NCBI GenBank assembly: GCA_963920635.1
Contig: OY987305.1
Location: 26,312,876-26,376,875 of the forward strand
Direction: 5' to 3'
DNA: 64,000 bases
Origin: Pseudeuparius sepicola
Taxonomy: Eukaryota; Arthropoda; Insecta; Coleoptera; Anthribidae
The translations under genes were made by a program, and so were the position numbers. Of this stretch, positions 24,669-35,227 are shown piece after piece (position 1 is the first letter of the stretch; each line of letters begins with the position of its first letter). Under the pieces are notes generated by a model that worked only from the letters and a program-made list of their open reading frames with translations, was not told the DNA's origin and did not search any database.

Positions 24669-24884
24669 AAAATTTCATTAAAATTTATGAAATACCCCTT
24701 GTATAAGGAAGGGCAACTACGTCACAACCTTTGGCGGGAAAGTATTATTTATAAAATTACAGCAAATCTAAAGCAAAAATAAAAAAATGAAAGACACGGG
24801 TCGATTTTTTTGTCATTTTCTACCGATAGATAAAAAAATTTATTATTATTGTCCGAAGTATACGAGCCCATTTATTTAGGCGGT

Positions 24885-25070
24885 GAAAACCTGGTGCTAA
24901 ATATTTAGATTGTAAATAATAATATATTTTAAAATGTGATATTTTGCTAGTTTTGAGGACAAAAACAATAAACCAGTACTCCACACAAATCTTCTTGAGT
25001 TTGGTTTGGTCCAACGTGAGTTCCTTCATCTTGCAAAACCTGCATGACACAAAGTGTCCTCACAGTGTTC
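24885..25070 (+). repeat. dispersed repeat block Y, right copy
   Basis: Matches 14270-14435, including ACAATAAACCAGTACT and CATCTTGCAAAACCTGCA. A 17 bp segment of this copy (about 24931-24950) is absent on the left. Confidence 0.7.
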
Positions 25071-25147
25071 CATGTATAAGATAATCTGCAAAATTTCAGA
25101 AATACATTTGTCTAATTTGATTTGGGTGTAGAAGGTGAGTCCTCTGA

Positions 25148-25810
25148 CTATCCTCCCGTAGGTGAGAAAGCCATACGTAAAACATCATGTTCAGAAAGCT
25201 CATTTGCTAACCTACACACATTGTATAAGGGAGATTTTAGTAACATATTAGTCTTATCTCTATCAGGGGAATATACACCATCTTGTTTAAAGAAGATAAA
25301 CTTAAGAAACTTTTGCCAGACATTTTCGAGTTGATCGATGTACTCATTACAATATGGACAACACACAATTGAGCAATGCTTGAGTTTAGAGCAGAAAAAG
25401 CTAAAATACAGTGACTTTAAGGAATTGATATTATTGTCTGTACTGATTCTGTATATAAAGCCTAATGTTTTCATTGAGGATATGTAACATTAGTTATATG
25501 ATGATTATTAAATGACAACGTTTGAGAAAACAAGATCCAACAATCTGCTATTTTCATTAAACACTGAATTGTACTGTGAGAGATCAGCGAAATTCAAGAA
25601 CTTATTAAAAAACTCAACTTTAACATCAGATAAGTTTCCTTCACTAACAAATTACTGAAATTTGGTAAATTGAATTAAAATCACCCAATATGAGGATTTT
25701 ACCTTTAATATTAGCAAGAAATAGTTCAAAACAACTAACTAATGCCTCATAATCAACTATAGACATATTTGGAGGTACAAACCTTTAAATAGAGCTTACA
25801 ACGAACTACA
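25148..25810 (-). pseudogene. LINE endonuclease and reverse transcriptase remnants
   Basis: Reading downwards from 25,790 on the minus strand: PPNMSIVDYE and LILGDFN belong to the apurinic-type endonuclease of jockey/CR1-like LINEs. NSRLLDLVFSN, further on, is the end of the same domain. A deletion then joins to the RT C-terminus (25148-25474) with KTLGFIYR, LKSLYFSFFCSKLKHCS, YIDQLENV and KFLKFI. These enzymes nick the target and reverse-transcribe the element's RNA. Most of RT, including the active-site box, is missing. It is in the same orientation as the ORF1 piece at 27.7-28.2 kb and probably part of the same insertion. Confidence 0.8.
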
Positions 25811-25904
25811 TCAACTGTTGGAATTTGCCTGAGAAAGTGATGGAGATCCAACTGAACAGCTTTAAGACATTTGATATTGCCAATAGAGACCTACATCAGA
25901 TGGC

Positions 25905-26135
25905 TCCGTCCGGCCCGACCCGAAGTGTAAAATCGGGTCGGGTCGGACCACATGTAAAAGGCACTAGACAAATTCGGGCTTCTTATTGTATGGCTTCGGT
26001 TGTACCAACACCGGGCCTGCTGAGCCAGTCGGGCTTCTCGAGCCAGTCGGGTCGACACTTACCGGTTACTATAATTGTTGGGCTAGATCGGGCCACAAAA
26101 AATATTTAGTAAAATAAATCGGGTCGGGTCAGGCT
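25905..26135. repeat. CGGGTCGGG-rich repeat segment
   Basis: The motif CGGGTCGGGTC and close variants recur, with complements such as CGGCCCGACCCG near 25912. A spaced pair AGCCAGTCGGG lies at about 26019-26050. It stands out as GC-rich and may be a subterminal region of a DNA transposon or a small satellite patch. I could not identify ends. Confidence 0.4.
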
Positions 26136-26294
26136 GTAGTTGCAACTACATCCCGTCAATGATTACTCCCGCACTATGATAGGCCACAGAAACTTCGTTT
26201 AGCTGCTGACTGTTAGTCTGATTTAGTCCGAAAATAAAAGCTTCCATTTCACTAATTAAGTTTATTTTTATAGCATAGCTTTCATTCTCATATA

Positions 26295-27580
26295 CAGGGT
26301 GTCTCATTTTGATCTGGAACACCCCTGTAAAATTTGAACTGGCTTACGGATTTTAACGAATTTTTTTGTATATAGGGCCCTCCTAGACATACTTATCAAA
26401 CACTTTTCAATGACTATGATTATTCCAGAGCCGGATTAAAAAAAATTTTTGACCCAAATTTTCGAGTTAAGGTATCAGCGATTTTTTTTTATCGGAAATC
26501 TGATAACGTGGAGTTAATCAGCACCCCTGAAAACCCCCAGATTCCAAATTTCAAGAAATTATTCCCACAAATTATACTTTTTACACTGCATCACAATTGC
26601 AAAAATCAAAATTTCAATTTTAGTTCAGCTATTAAGGTGACTATGGAAACAAGTGAAAATGGTAAAAAGAGGTCCACAGGGGACAATAGTAATAAACCTG
26701 ATCGGAAACTGGACTCGGTTTCTCTTTTCATTATTGCTGTACAGTACAAATTTTATGCCATTTGAGACGCAAGAGAGCTCGCTGCCGTCGCAGGCAGTCG
26801 TGCAAGTGCAAACACTTTGAGAAACGTTAATTTTTACATTTTTTGTGTTACAAATAATAAAGTATAAGATTATACACTACAAAGTACGTATTTTAAGAAT
26901 GTAATTAAAAGCAGCAATAGTTTAAACGACAGAAATGTATTGACGAATCGATTAGAACTTACATTTATACCCACTAAATTATTTTTAACACCTAAATTAT
27001 TTTAGCAACATCAACCCGTGAATGAAATTTGTTGTAAATGCATAAACTGACATGTCTGCAAGCCACTGTTTTTCCATGGCTGCCTGCGACGGCAGCTCTT
27101 GCGTCTCAAATGGCATAAAATTTGTACTGCACAGCAATACTGAAAAGAGAAACCGAGTACAGTTTCTGATCAGGTTTATTACTATTGTCCCCTGTGGACC
27201 TCTTTTTACCATTTCGACTTGTTTCCATAGCCACCTTAAGCTGAACTCAATTTGAAAATTTGATTTTTTGCAATTGTGATGCAGTGTAGAAGGTATAATT
27301 TGTGGGAATAATTTCTTGGAATTTGGAATCTGGGGGTTTTCAGGGGTGCTGATTAATGCCACGATATCAGATTTCCGATAAAAAAATCGCTGATACCTTA
27401 ACTCAAAAATTTGGGTAAATTTTTTTTAAATCCGGCCCTGGAATAATCGTATCGTCATTGAAAAGTGTTTGATAAGTACGTCTAGGAGGGCCCTATATAC
27501 AAAAAAAAAAAAAATTCGTTAAAATCCGTAAGCCAGTTCAAATTTTACAGGGGTCTTCCAGATCAAAATGAGACACCCTG
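26295..27580. mobile_element. 1.29 kb foldback element with about 510 bp arms
   Basis: The arms (about 26295-26800 and 27075-27580) are long, closely matching inverted repeats starting CAGGGTGTCTCATTTTGATC. TA flanks are at 26293-26294 and 27581-27582. The central loop (about 26800-27075) is unique. There is no transposase. The open frames 26508-26765 (+) and 26997-27362 (-) are mirror images of one another created by the inverted arms. The element splits a LINE: ORF1 lies to its right, endonuclease and RT pieces to its left. A transcript across it would form a hairpin of about 500 bp. Confidence 0.85.
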
Positions 27581-27715
27581 TACATATACCTGAACATTCT
27601 TGCACCAAACATATTGATGTCCTATCTTCTTTAACTCCCTGGTAAATTGCCAACTAATTTATTCCAAATATTTGGGGTTCAAACTATGATTCCGTCGCTT
27701 TTCCGAAACCTTATT

Positions 27716-28192
27716 TCAAATATCCACCATTGAAAATTCCACCAGAACTACAGCTTTATTTCCACTAGTGGTACGCACCACAGAAACCTTACATTCATCA
27801 CCCTGGAGTGTTAATGCAGTTAACACCCTTTTAGCACTTGTTGCGGTATTACTGTCTCCATTTAATCCCGTAATTATCAAATTCTTCTTTCTCTCTACAT
27901 CTCCCCTAAGTGCCATATTCTTAGATACCATAATTTCCTTTTCCAGTGTAGATACTTTTTCTTTCAGCTGGAGTTGATTCTTCAGTAGCTTGTTTTTTTT
28001 TCCATCATCGGTTTTATAGTCTTTTTAAGTCCACCATTATGCTTCTATTAGAAGTGATATCGCTCCAAGAATTGCTAATTTTTCATTCATGATACAATTG
28101 GTGGGACTGTCAGACAACTCATCCCCAGAACAATCCAATGCTTCTTCCTCCGCTTTTACATAACCACTCCTCTTCTGTTTTGCTCTTTTCAT
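27716..28192 (-). pseudogene. LINE ORF1 fragment, coiled-coil type
   Basis: On the minus strand an ATG at 28192 begins MKRAKQKRSGYVKAEEEALD, then an acidic stretch. After a frame break near 28,040 follow LLKNQLQLKEKVSTLEKE and DVERKKNLIITGLNGD. The heptad-like pattern followed by RKxNLIIxGL is the usual arrangement of the coiled coil and RNA-binding domain in ORF1 proteins of jockey/L1/CR1-type LINEs, which package the element's RNA. It ends at 27716 near the foldback insertion. No zinc knuckles are visible. Confidence 0.6.
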
Positions 28193-28199
28193 ATGCTAA

Positions 28200-28745
28200 A
28201 TATCGATCATCGGTTAAACCAGTACAGTTCTCCACAAGCACTATAAGCATGGTACCATTACCATGGTTTACAAGTACCTCACACTGTAGACTATTGATAT
28301 TTTGTTATGGCCAAACTGCACATAAATGTGGATTAACCTTCTTTTTTTGGCATTCTGTTAAAATAAAAAAAATATTAAAATATTTGGAGGGCAGACCTGA
28401 ACTAGACTTATTGAACCACTCTATTAACTACTACTACTGATAGCAGTACCACTCTATCTACAAACCTTATGGCTATTTCGAACAATATGTGGTAAATAAT
28501 AAGAATAAGAATGAAAAACAGACTTTATATAACCATTGCTAGGGATAAGCTGGGGATGGCTAGAGCTGTAGTATCGGTGTTTAGGTCGCTTATTAATTTC
28601 ATGAACGGTGGCATGGTACATTACAATCCGCAATAGTTTTCTTCGACGCACGAGATAATTGCCAAAGTCATCTATAGTGTTTGGAGCGTGACTACACTAT
28701 GATGGTCGCTTCCTTAGTAGTACCTGTGGTACTTTCGCTGGCAGA
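28200..28745. other. non-coding DNA
   Basis: Possible LINE 5' sequence just right of ORF1; otherwise nothing recognisable. Confidence 0.4.
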
Positions 28746-28749
28746 GTAA

Positions 28750-29045
28750 CAAGTGAGCGATAACGACATGGCAAATAAAAAGGATGGAGTATGAATCATA
28801 TTTGAAGGTCGCCGCAGCCACCGTGCCGCAAATAATACAATCGCCTATTTGTGAATAGGTATTCCGAATCGAGTGCCGATGTAGCGCGACCAGAGCGTGC
28901 GCGGTGCAAATCAGTGAGCGAGAACGACATGGCAAATAAAAAAGGACGGAGTAAAATAATAAAATCGCCTATTTGTGAATCGGTATTCTGAATCGAGTGC
29001 CGACGTAATGCGACCAGAGCGCGCGCGGTGCAAATCAGTATATAA
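28750..29045 (+). repeat. imperfect tandem repeat, about 124 bp unit
   Basis: The block beginning TCGCCTATTTGTGAAT starts at 28841 and again at 28965. Both copies include CCGAATCGAGTGCCGA-like and GCGCGGTGCAAATCAGT segments. A partial unit (GTGAGCGATAACGACATGG) lies at 28753. The three overlapping minus-strand frames here repeat the same peptide segments because of the DNA repeat and are not genes. Confidence 0.7.
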
Positions 29046-31260
29046 TATAGAGGCAAAAAGTAACAGAGTTGGCCCTATTTTTCTGATTAGAGAAAAATGT
29101 TCAGAAAAATTAGGGCTTTCAAACAATGTAATAAAAGTTGTATGTTGCTGGGAAAAATATTTCTTGGCTTCGTGAAGTTTAGCGTCGTATTTGCAGTCAC
29201 TAAATGGGCCAATTTATTCCTTTATACCGTATATAATCTCCCATATATAATTTATTTATTTAATAATAAATACAATGGCAAATACAACACAAGTATGTAA
29301 GTAAATCTCTACAAATTATTATTCTATAGCGTTAAGTGATTATCTGTGATTACCCAAACAGCTCTATTACATTACATTGTCGAATGAATATCGATTGCGC
29401 CAAATTTTGAAAATTGTTCGAATTGGCCGGGAAAAGGGATTGGGCCGGTCGATATTTCACGATTTTTTTTATTATATTTTTATTCACAGGGTTGAAACAA
29501 TTAATAAACTTAAAGCCTAATTTGACATAAGGTATTTTCTCTTATTATTTTTTTGTTAATTTTATTTATCATTACAGTCAAATATATTATTCTTCTAAGG
29601 TACTCTCATTTCCATACCTTTATCAGTTCTACTAGGTATCTACTAATTCTGGTAGCAAAAAATTCTTTTTAGTTGAGGAAATATTTTTTCCGACTATCTT
29701 CATTCCTTGGAATGTCCAAACACACAGATAACAATATCACATACCTGTTATGTGTAGCTGACCCTGTATTCTTAATGATCTTTCTCAACATTTCCAGTAG
29801 AGCGATACAGCGACATACCCTTAGTTGAGCCGAAATAGGTATTCGAATCATAACTAACATGCCCCGTAATCAGATTTTCAAAAATTGTACCTAATAAGAA
29901 AAAATCTATATGATGCCAACTTTCTTGGATGCAGAGAGTATAGAGAAAAAAAATTGTATTTGGAAAAATACTTTAAATAAAACAGGTTTTCAACTGGCAG
30001 AATCAAAATGACATGTTCTTGCGAAAGAAAGTTGACGGTGTAGCGACGCTCGATATTTCACCAGTGCTACGCTAGAAATAAAATAACTACATTCTCAAAA
30101 AAAAAATCTACAACCGTTTACGGAAAACCGAGGTGCACATGATTCAGCCCTCCCTCAACCAACCCCTGTAATTATCGAATACGGGCAAGGTTTTATCGGT
30201 TATCTAAAGTTCTTTAAGACTTGTCCAACCAGCCAAAGTAATTTTATTTAGTGTCTTGACAACAAGCTGTGTACTTACACATAACGTAATAGATAAACGA
30301 TTCCCAATTAAATTTTTTAATGTATAATCCTGTATTATACATATTACTTATAATAAGTTCGTTTATTTGATTTTTTTACTCTACTTTAGCAACCTATAAT
30401 CATATATTTGGCTGCTATTCTAATAATATCCCAAGCATTTTTTAACTTTGATGTTAAATTAGCTTTCTTTTGTGTTCGGAAAAACAAGGAAATTAACTAG
30501 GAGGCCTCAACATTACAAATAACTATGGAAATATATTGAGAAACCCTGTGTTTTTTTTTGTTTTTGTTTTCGTGAATAAGTTATAGTAGTTCTTAAAGAT
30601 ACATTTTCCCTGATAATTAATTTCAGTTTTTTCTTGGGACACTCAAAAATAGTCCACCTTTTTTGCTCTTACGGTGTTGTTCTATTTACTGGTATCCATT
30701 TCCAATTACAACCACTATTAGGTACCTACTCTTATTTCTTATTACACGACAACGCAAAATGCCGAGAATCCTCACACGATATGCCTGTTGGCACTGTAAT
30801 TAATAATCTTCCGTCTATGATAAAAATTATCGTAGCGCCACTGGTCAGGTGATTTCACAACATGAAGATACTTTTTAGGAGTGACCATTGAGTTGTGTAC
30901 TCTTAATATTTCGTAAAAAGTTCGACTTGACTTTAAAAATGCGACGTATTTTTGTAGAAATATAGGAGAAACTTATTAGAAAAAATCGTTTCCTTTGAAA
31001 TTTATCGGTATACCAATATTTATGGACTTACCAGTTTTACGCAGTTATTATTGGTTATAGCTCTATGAAGTCACAAAAAAGCCCTTCTACATCATCGCTA
31101 TAACCCCTGTGTTTACTCAACTCAGGAAAGGGGTAATTTTAATTTTTCAAATCGAATATATAATCATATATTACGATTAAGCTTAAATTTGGCACTGCTG
31201 TGATTTTAGGGATGGAGAATAAGCTGAAAGCTTATCTCGCAGAGATAGGCGCCACATGTA
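29046..31260. other. AT-rich non-coding DNA
   Basis: I see no family-level coding similarity and no paired element ends. Open frames such as 29669-29860 and 30634-30852 have no supporting features. Confidence 0.5.
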
Positions 31261-31269
31261 CTATTTTTT

Positions 31270-31900
31270 ATCCTGCTTTTACTCGTAATTTTTTTGTGGT
31301 AATCTTTTCGGTCTTGCGGGTCCATCATTTTAGTGCTGCTTGTTGGAACGAAAGTGTACTCTTGTTTCATAACGATAATCAACCATTTGCATTAAAATTA
31401 GCAAAACGTATCCCAAACACCTAACTTCAACATTCGAAAAATAACATTTTCACCTACCGCTTTCAAATGCTACAGATCAACTGTATATTCAAATTGAAGA
31501 AAAAAAGTACTAAATGGACATTGGTCAAAACACCATTGGTTTTCTTGAAATAGGGTGTATAAATTTTGTCAAACTAAATCCTTTCCATTTTGAAAGCAAA
31601 TAATGGTACATTGTTCATCTGGATTTTTTCTCACTTTAAATGGTACAGTTGATCTGTAATATTTTTTATGTTTTGAATGGTGAAGTTAACAGGAGTTTTG
31701 GGGCAAGCTTTGCCAATTTCAACGCAAACGGTTGATTTTATTGTATTGAAACGAGTACACTTTTGTTGGCAAATGAAAATATGCATTACATTTATGGACC
31801 AAGACCAAAAGATAACATCAAAAAGGTTAGATATTTGGCTCCATGACAATAGAAGAATAATTTTATTATTTGAAACAGAAGGAAATAGTTTTTGTTTCCC
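31270..31900. mobile_element. degenerate foldback element
   Basis: Imperfect inverted arms (about 31270-31500 and 31630-31870) share several matched stretches: GAAAGTGTACTC against its complement GAGTACACTTTTG, and ACAGATCAACTGTA near the loop on both sides. Boundaries are uncertain. The frames at 31200-31424 and 31631-32045 lie in the arms. Confidence 0.5.
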
Positions 31901-31944
31901 TGGACATAAAATGTGTGGAAAGCTTGGACCACAGTTACTCACTA

Positions 31945-32075
31945 AACTCTGTTCAACGAATGTTCATACCTACGTCACAACTCCCGTCCTTGTCTTACTC
32001 GTGAATATACAGTGGATATCGGTCGTATATTCACGGGAGTTGTGACGTAGATATGAACATTCGTTGAACAGAGTT
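31945..32075. repeat. 131 bp near-perfect hairpin
   Basis: AACTCTGTTCAACGAATGTT at the left is the exact complement of the right end. The arms (about 31945-32010 and 32025-32075) match with one or two differences, except that the left arm has about 15 extra bases (around TCCTTGTCTTACTCG). The loop is about 14 bp. No clear target duplication is visible. Confidence 0.75.
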
Positions 32076-32225
32076 CATACATACATCTTTACGTACAGAC
32101 GTAGTACCTACAAGATTTTCTCTAAGCTGCACAAAACCTTGTCATTTCTCAGAGTACACAGACAAAAAATGATCTTCAAAAAACTACACAAAACTTTTTT
32201 AAGAAATTAACGAATTTATTTTTTG

Positions 32226-32233
32226 GATTTAAT
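32226..32233 (+). repeat. 8 bp target-site duplication, left (GATTTAAT)
   Basis: Identical to 34460-34467. An 8 bp duplication is the length made by P-superfamily and hAT transposases. Confidence 0.85.
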
Positions 32234-32376
32234 CAGAGACTTGCCATCAATAGACTGCGCGTAGCGTACGGTTAGCTATAAGCCCCTGTTGTCAAGATAG
32301 GATAGGCAACCAACTGTTCACTGCGGGGCAGAAGTACGCTCTCGCCGCTTGCTTTAACGCATTCATTCAATAGATT

Positions 32377-32673
32377 TTAGCGACAAAAACAATATAAAAC
32401 TATTTTAAATGGGTTGTAGCTGTTAATGATCTTTCTAAGACCGCTGATAACCATTTTGTTTGCAACGGGATGGGGTGAGGATTGGATGAAAAACCTGAAA
32501 ACATTTTCGGCAATTTGGCAATTTTTTATGACATCGCTTGAGGCGTGTAACAATCCTCCACGATTTTTTCTAGTTAAAAGCTTTGAATGACTCTCTGATG
32601 CGAATACAGCATCTGCACATATGGAACATTTAACAGACTTAGCTATTTTTCTTGCAACAAAACCTGAAATGTA
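32377..32673 (-). pseudogene. P-element transposase C-terminal fragment
   Basis: An open 98-codon stretch on the minus strand contains YISGFVARKIAKSVKC, SIC, NRGGLLHASSDVIKNC and AENVFR, in the order found near the C-terminus of P/THAP9-type transposases, and ends at TAA (32377-32379). It follows the central fragment at 33.8-34.4 kb; the foldback at 32848-33693 lies between them. Confidence 0.8.
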
Positions 32674-32847
32674 CGTAGTTATGTCTAGTAGGTAAATATG
32701 GTGGCCAATTTGGAAAAACTAGTATGAGTATGTCTTCATTTTCTGCATAATGTTCTTCATTACCTATCAAATCAAGTAGATCATCAACATGCTGTTCTTT
32801 CCTACATCCACTACTTATTGTTAGAATAGACGTATTATCTATTTGTA

Positions 32848-33693
32848 CAGGGTGTCCCAGTTAAGGTGATAAACCCGATTTTCTCCGTATTTTAAAGATA
32901 AGTTTATGGTTCGAAAACCAGACTTGTGTAGAATTTTCCGAGGAATTTGAATGTGACGTCAAACGTAATATACCGTGTGTTGTTAAAAAGTTATGTCAAA
33001 AATACCGTTTTCCAAAAAATTGTGAAGTTGGATTTTAACACGAAATGTTAGGAATGAGTATACGGGGAGTAGCGAAAAAGTGTCGGTTTTCATTTCTGAT
33101 TTCCAGTCTTACCGGAAATAAGCATCACTTTGTCAGATTTTTAAGACAACCTGTATATTTTTTTAAGTTCCTTTTGTTCTCCCAATTCCAACCATATATA
33201 TTTTTATATAGTTATCGCTAAAAATAACCAAGCCGTAAATTTTTATTTTTTGATAAATTTCGTTGAATATGACAAGTTCACATCCTTGCATGGAATGCTA
33301 AAAATATATAGTTAGAGATAACTATATAAAAATATATATGGTTGGAATTGGGAGAACAAAAGGAACTTAAAAGACCCAAAATCTACAGGTTGTCTCAAAA
33401 ATCTGACAAAGTGATGCTCACTTCCGGTAAAACCGGAAGTCAGCAATGAAAACCGACATTTTTTAGTTACTCCCCGTATACTCATTACTAACATTTCGTG
33501 TTAAAATCCAACTTCAAAATTTTATGGAAAACGGTATTTTTTTAAATAACTTTTTAACAACACCCGGTATATTCAGTTTGACTTCACATTCGAATTCCTC
33601 GGAAAATTCTACACAAGTTTGGTTTTCGAACAAAGAATTTATCTTTAAAATTACGGAGAAAATCAGGTTTATCACGTTAACTGGGACACCCTG
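32848..33693. mobile_element. 846 bp foldback element nested in the P element
   Basis: Inverted arms of about 390 bp (32848-33235, 33300-33693) start CAGGGTGTCCCAGTTAA. TA flanks are at 32846-32847 and 33694-33695. The arms differ at a modest number of positions, including TTTTTGACATAAC in one against TTTTTTTAAATAAC in the other, which lets the arms be told apart. Its loop is about 65 bp. It interrupts the P transposase relic and is therefore younger. Confidence 0.85.
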
Positions 33694-33779
33694 TACACAA
33701 TTAGCGAAAGCAGAGGATGAAATTTCTGCAAAAGTCTCTTGTAGGCGTCCTCGAACTACTTAGCTGTCGGGTTATTGTT

Positions 33780-34402
33780 ATTATAACCTCCTGGAGATCT
33801 CATAGCTGAGAAAAACAGTATGATCTTGACTTACTTTCTATGTCAAGAAATAATCCAAAATTTTTGTGTTTATCAGATCGTTTACCATATTCTGAACACT
33901 TATCATAGATATAATGAGACCTTTGAAACCCGTCTTTCTACGTGTCGTTAAAATATTTTGTGCATCAAGAGTATGAATATATGATATAATGAATGGAACT
34001 TTTAAAAAACGTTGTAAAGGAAGTAATATTTTCTAGAGTCAACGGTTTTCCGAAACTACTCTTTGACAACAAATTTCTGGAATTTAAAGTGTAAAATATA
34101 TCATTAATTTTTCGGCAAAATTTGAAGTTCCCTCAGAATCTGTAAAGGTCTTTGTTGCAGAAATACAGAGAATCTGCTACACTTATGCTAAAAATCTGGA
34201 CCGCTAATCTCACTTTCATAATTATTTCTTGTCTGAAATTAATATGTATTGTTTGACCTTCACTTTGTTGTAAAGAGACCAACGTTTTAAAAAGTTCCCA
34301 TTTAATTGGTCGTCCGTGTTCATCTTTTTTAGGACCTAACGAAGTAATAACTCGCGGACGCCGGACACGATTTATTGCCCCGCAGAGTTTTGTGGGTTGC
34401 AT
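33780..34402 (-). pseudogene. P-element transposase central fragment
   Basis: An 89-codon open frame (34133-34402) carries IKWELFKTLVSLQQSEG and MKVRLAVQIFSISVADSLYF. These match the pattern W..(10)LQ..EG and KVRLA.Q..S.SVA..L that precedes and follows a short linker in P-superfamily transposases. Beyond the stop, other frames continue the family with INDIFYTLNSRNLL, RKTGFKGLI and a KVSQDH segment, the RNase-H-like/GTP-binding region. The first Met lies only 28 bp from the terminal repeat, so everything N-terminal is deleted. Several frameshifts are present. Confidence 0.8.
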
Positions 34403-34459
34403 AGTGTGTCGACAACACCTTAGATGCGTTACGCGCAGTCTATTGATGGCAAGTCTCTG

Positions 34460-34467
34460 GATTTAAT
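34460..34467 (+). repeat. 8 bp target-site duplication, right (GATTTAAT)
   Basis: Exact copy of 32226-32233 directly outside the P-element terminus. Confidence 0.85.
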
Positions 34468-35227
34468 GTTTTCATCTTATTTGGAATACCATGTACACAA
34501 TTATTTTTTTGTGAAATTCCATATATAATTTTGAGATTCACTAGAACAAAACTAAATTTGTATTAATTTTAATTTATGTACTATGGCATTCTCGAAATAA
34601 GAATCTCCAAGCATTTTTGTTTTTGGATTTTTTCTATGTCTAATAGATCAATCAAAAATCGGGACGAAAGTTAAAATTCAAAGTCATATATTTCAAACTT
34701 TAGTAAAGATATTACAGGATTTTATACATCATTTTACTAGGATTATGGCCCGATTTTTTCATTATTTTTAAAATAATCTTTACTTTAGACAGTGCCAGAA
34801 ATGTCAATGCATAACTGTATAATTAAATTATAATTTAAAGACAATAAGGAAAACAGAAATTTAAGTTTTTGGAAAAAGAACATTTTGTTTAAAACTATAT
34901 TTTATTGTCATATTAAATTTATGTTTATTTTAAATAGGGATTACAAGTTACTTTAAAAGTAGAAGCAAAGCGTAAAATTAGAAATGCAAATAAAATATAT
35001 ACGTATAACACTGATAAACTTGTACTTGTAAAGGATAAATATATACCTAAGCTGTAAACCCCATAAATTAATTACATTAAAGGATAATTTAATCTGTGAT
35101 TTCCTACCTACCTTTCCCCACAGTAAATAGAAAAATTAATCCTTTATACTCGTGCCTTCCTCTTCTTTATTATTGTTTAGACTAGAAGATAATAATAAAT
35201 AATATGTTTCTATGACAAAAGCTATCT
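34468..35227. other. AT-rich non-coding DNA
   Basis: Nothing recognisable. Its second copy (45095-45849) differs by three single-base length changes, which makes this stretch useful for testing the duplication. Confidence 0.5.

Larger units (their letters stand above)
32234..34459 (-). mobile_element. P-superfamily transposon, non-autonomous
   Basis: The ends are 30 bp perfect inverted repeats (32234-32263 and 34430-34459) starting CAGAGACTTGCCATCAATAG, directly flanked by the exact 8 bp duplication GATTTAAT. Transposase remnants run on the minus strand from next to the right terminus, so the element reads right to left. It is 2,226 bp including an 846 bp foldback insertion, so about 1.4 kb originally. 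The THAP domain and N-terminal catalytic part are absent, as in internally deleted P elements. Perfect termini and duplication show that it moved as a defective copy, presumably using transposase supplied elsewhere. Confidence 0.88.

Noticed and set aside
26508..27362. Opposite-strand pair of near-identical frames
   Set aside because: They are mirror images made by the inverted arms of the foldback element.
28714..29126. Three similar minus-strand frames as a small protein family
   Set aside because: The similarity comes from the tandem DNA repeat; the frames lie in different registers.
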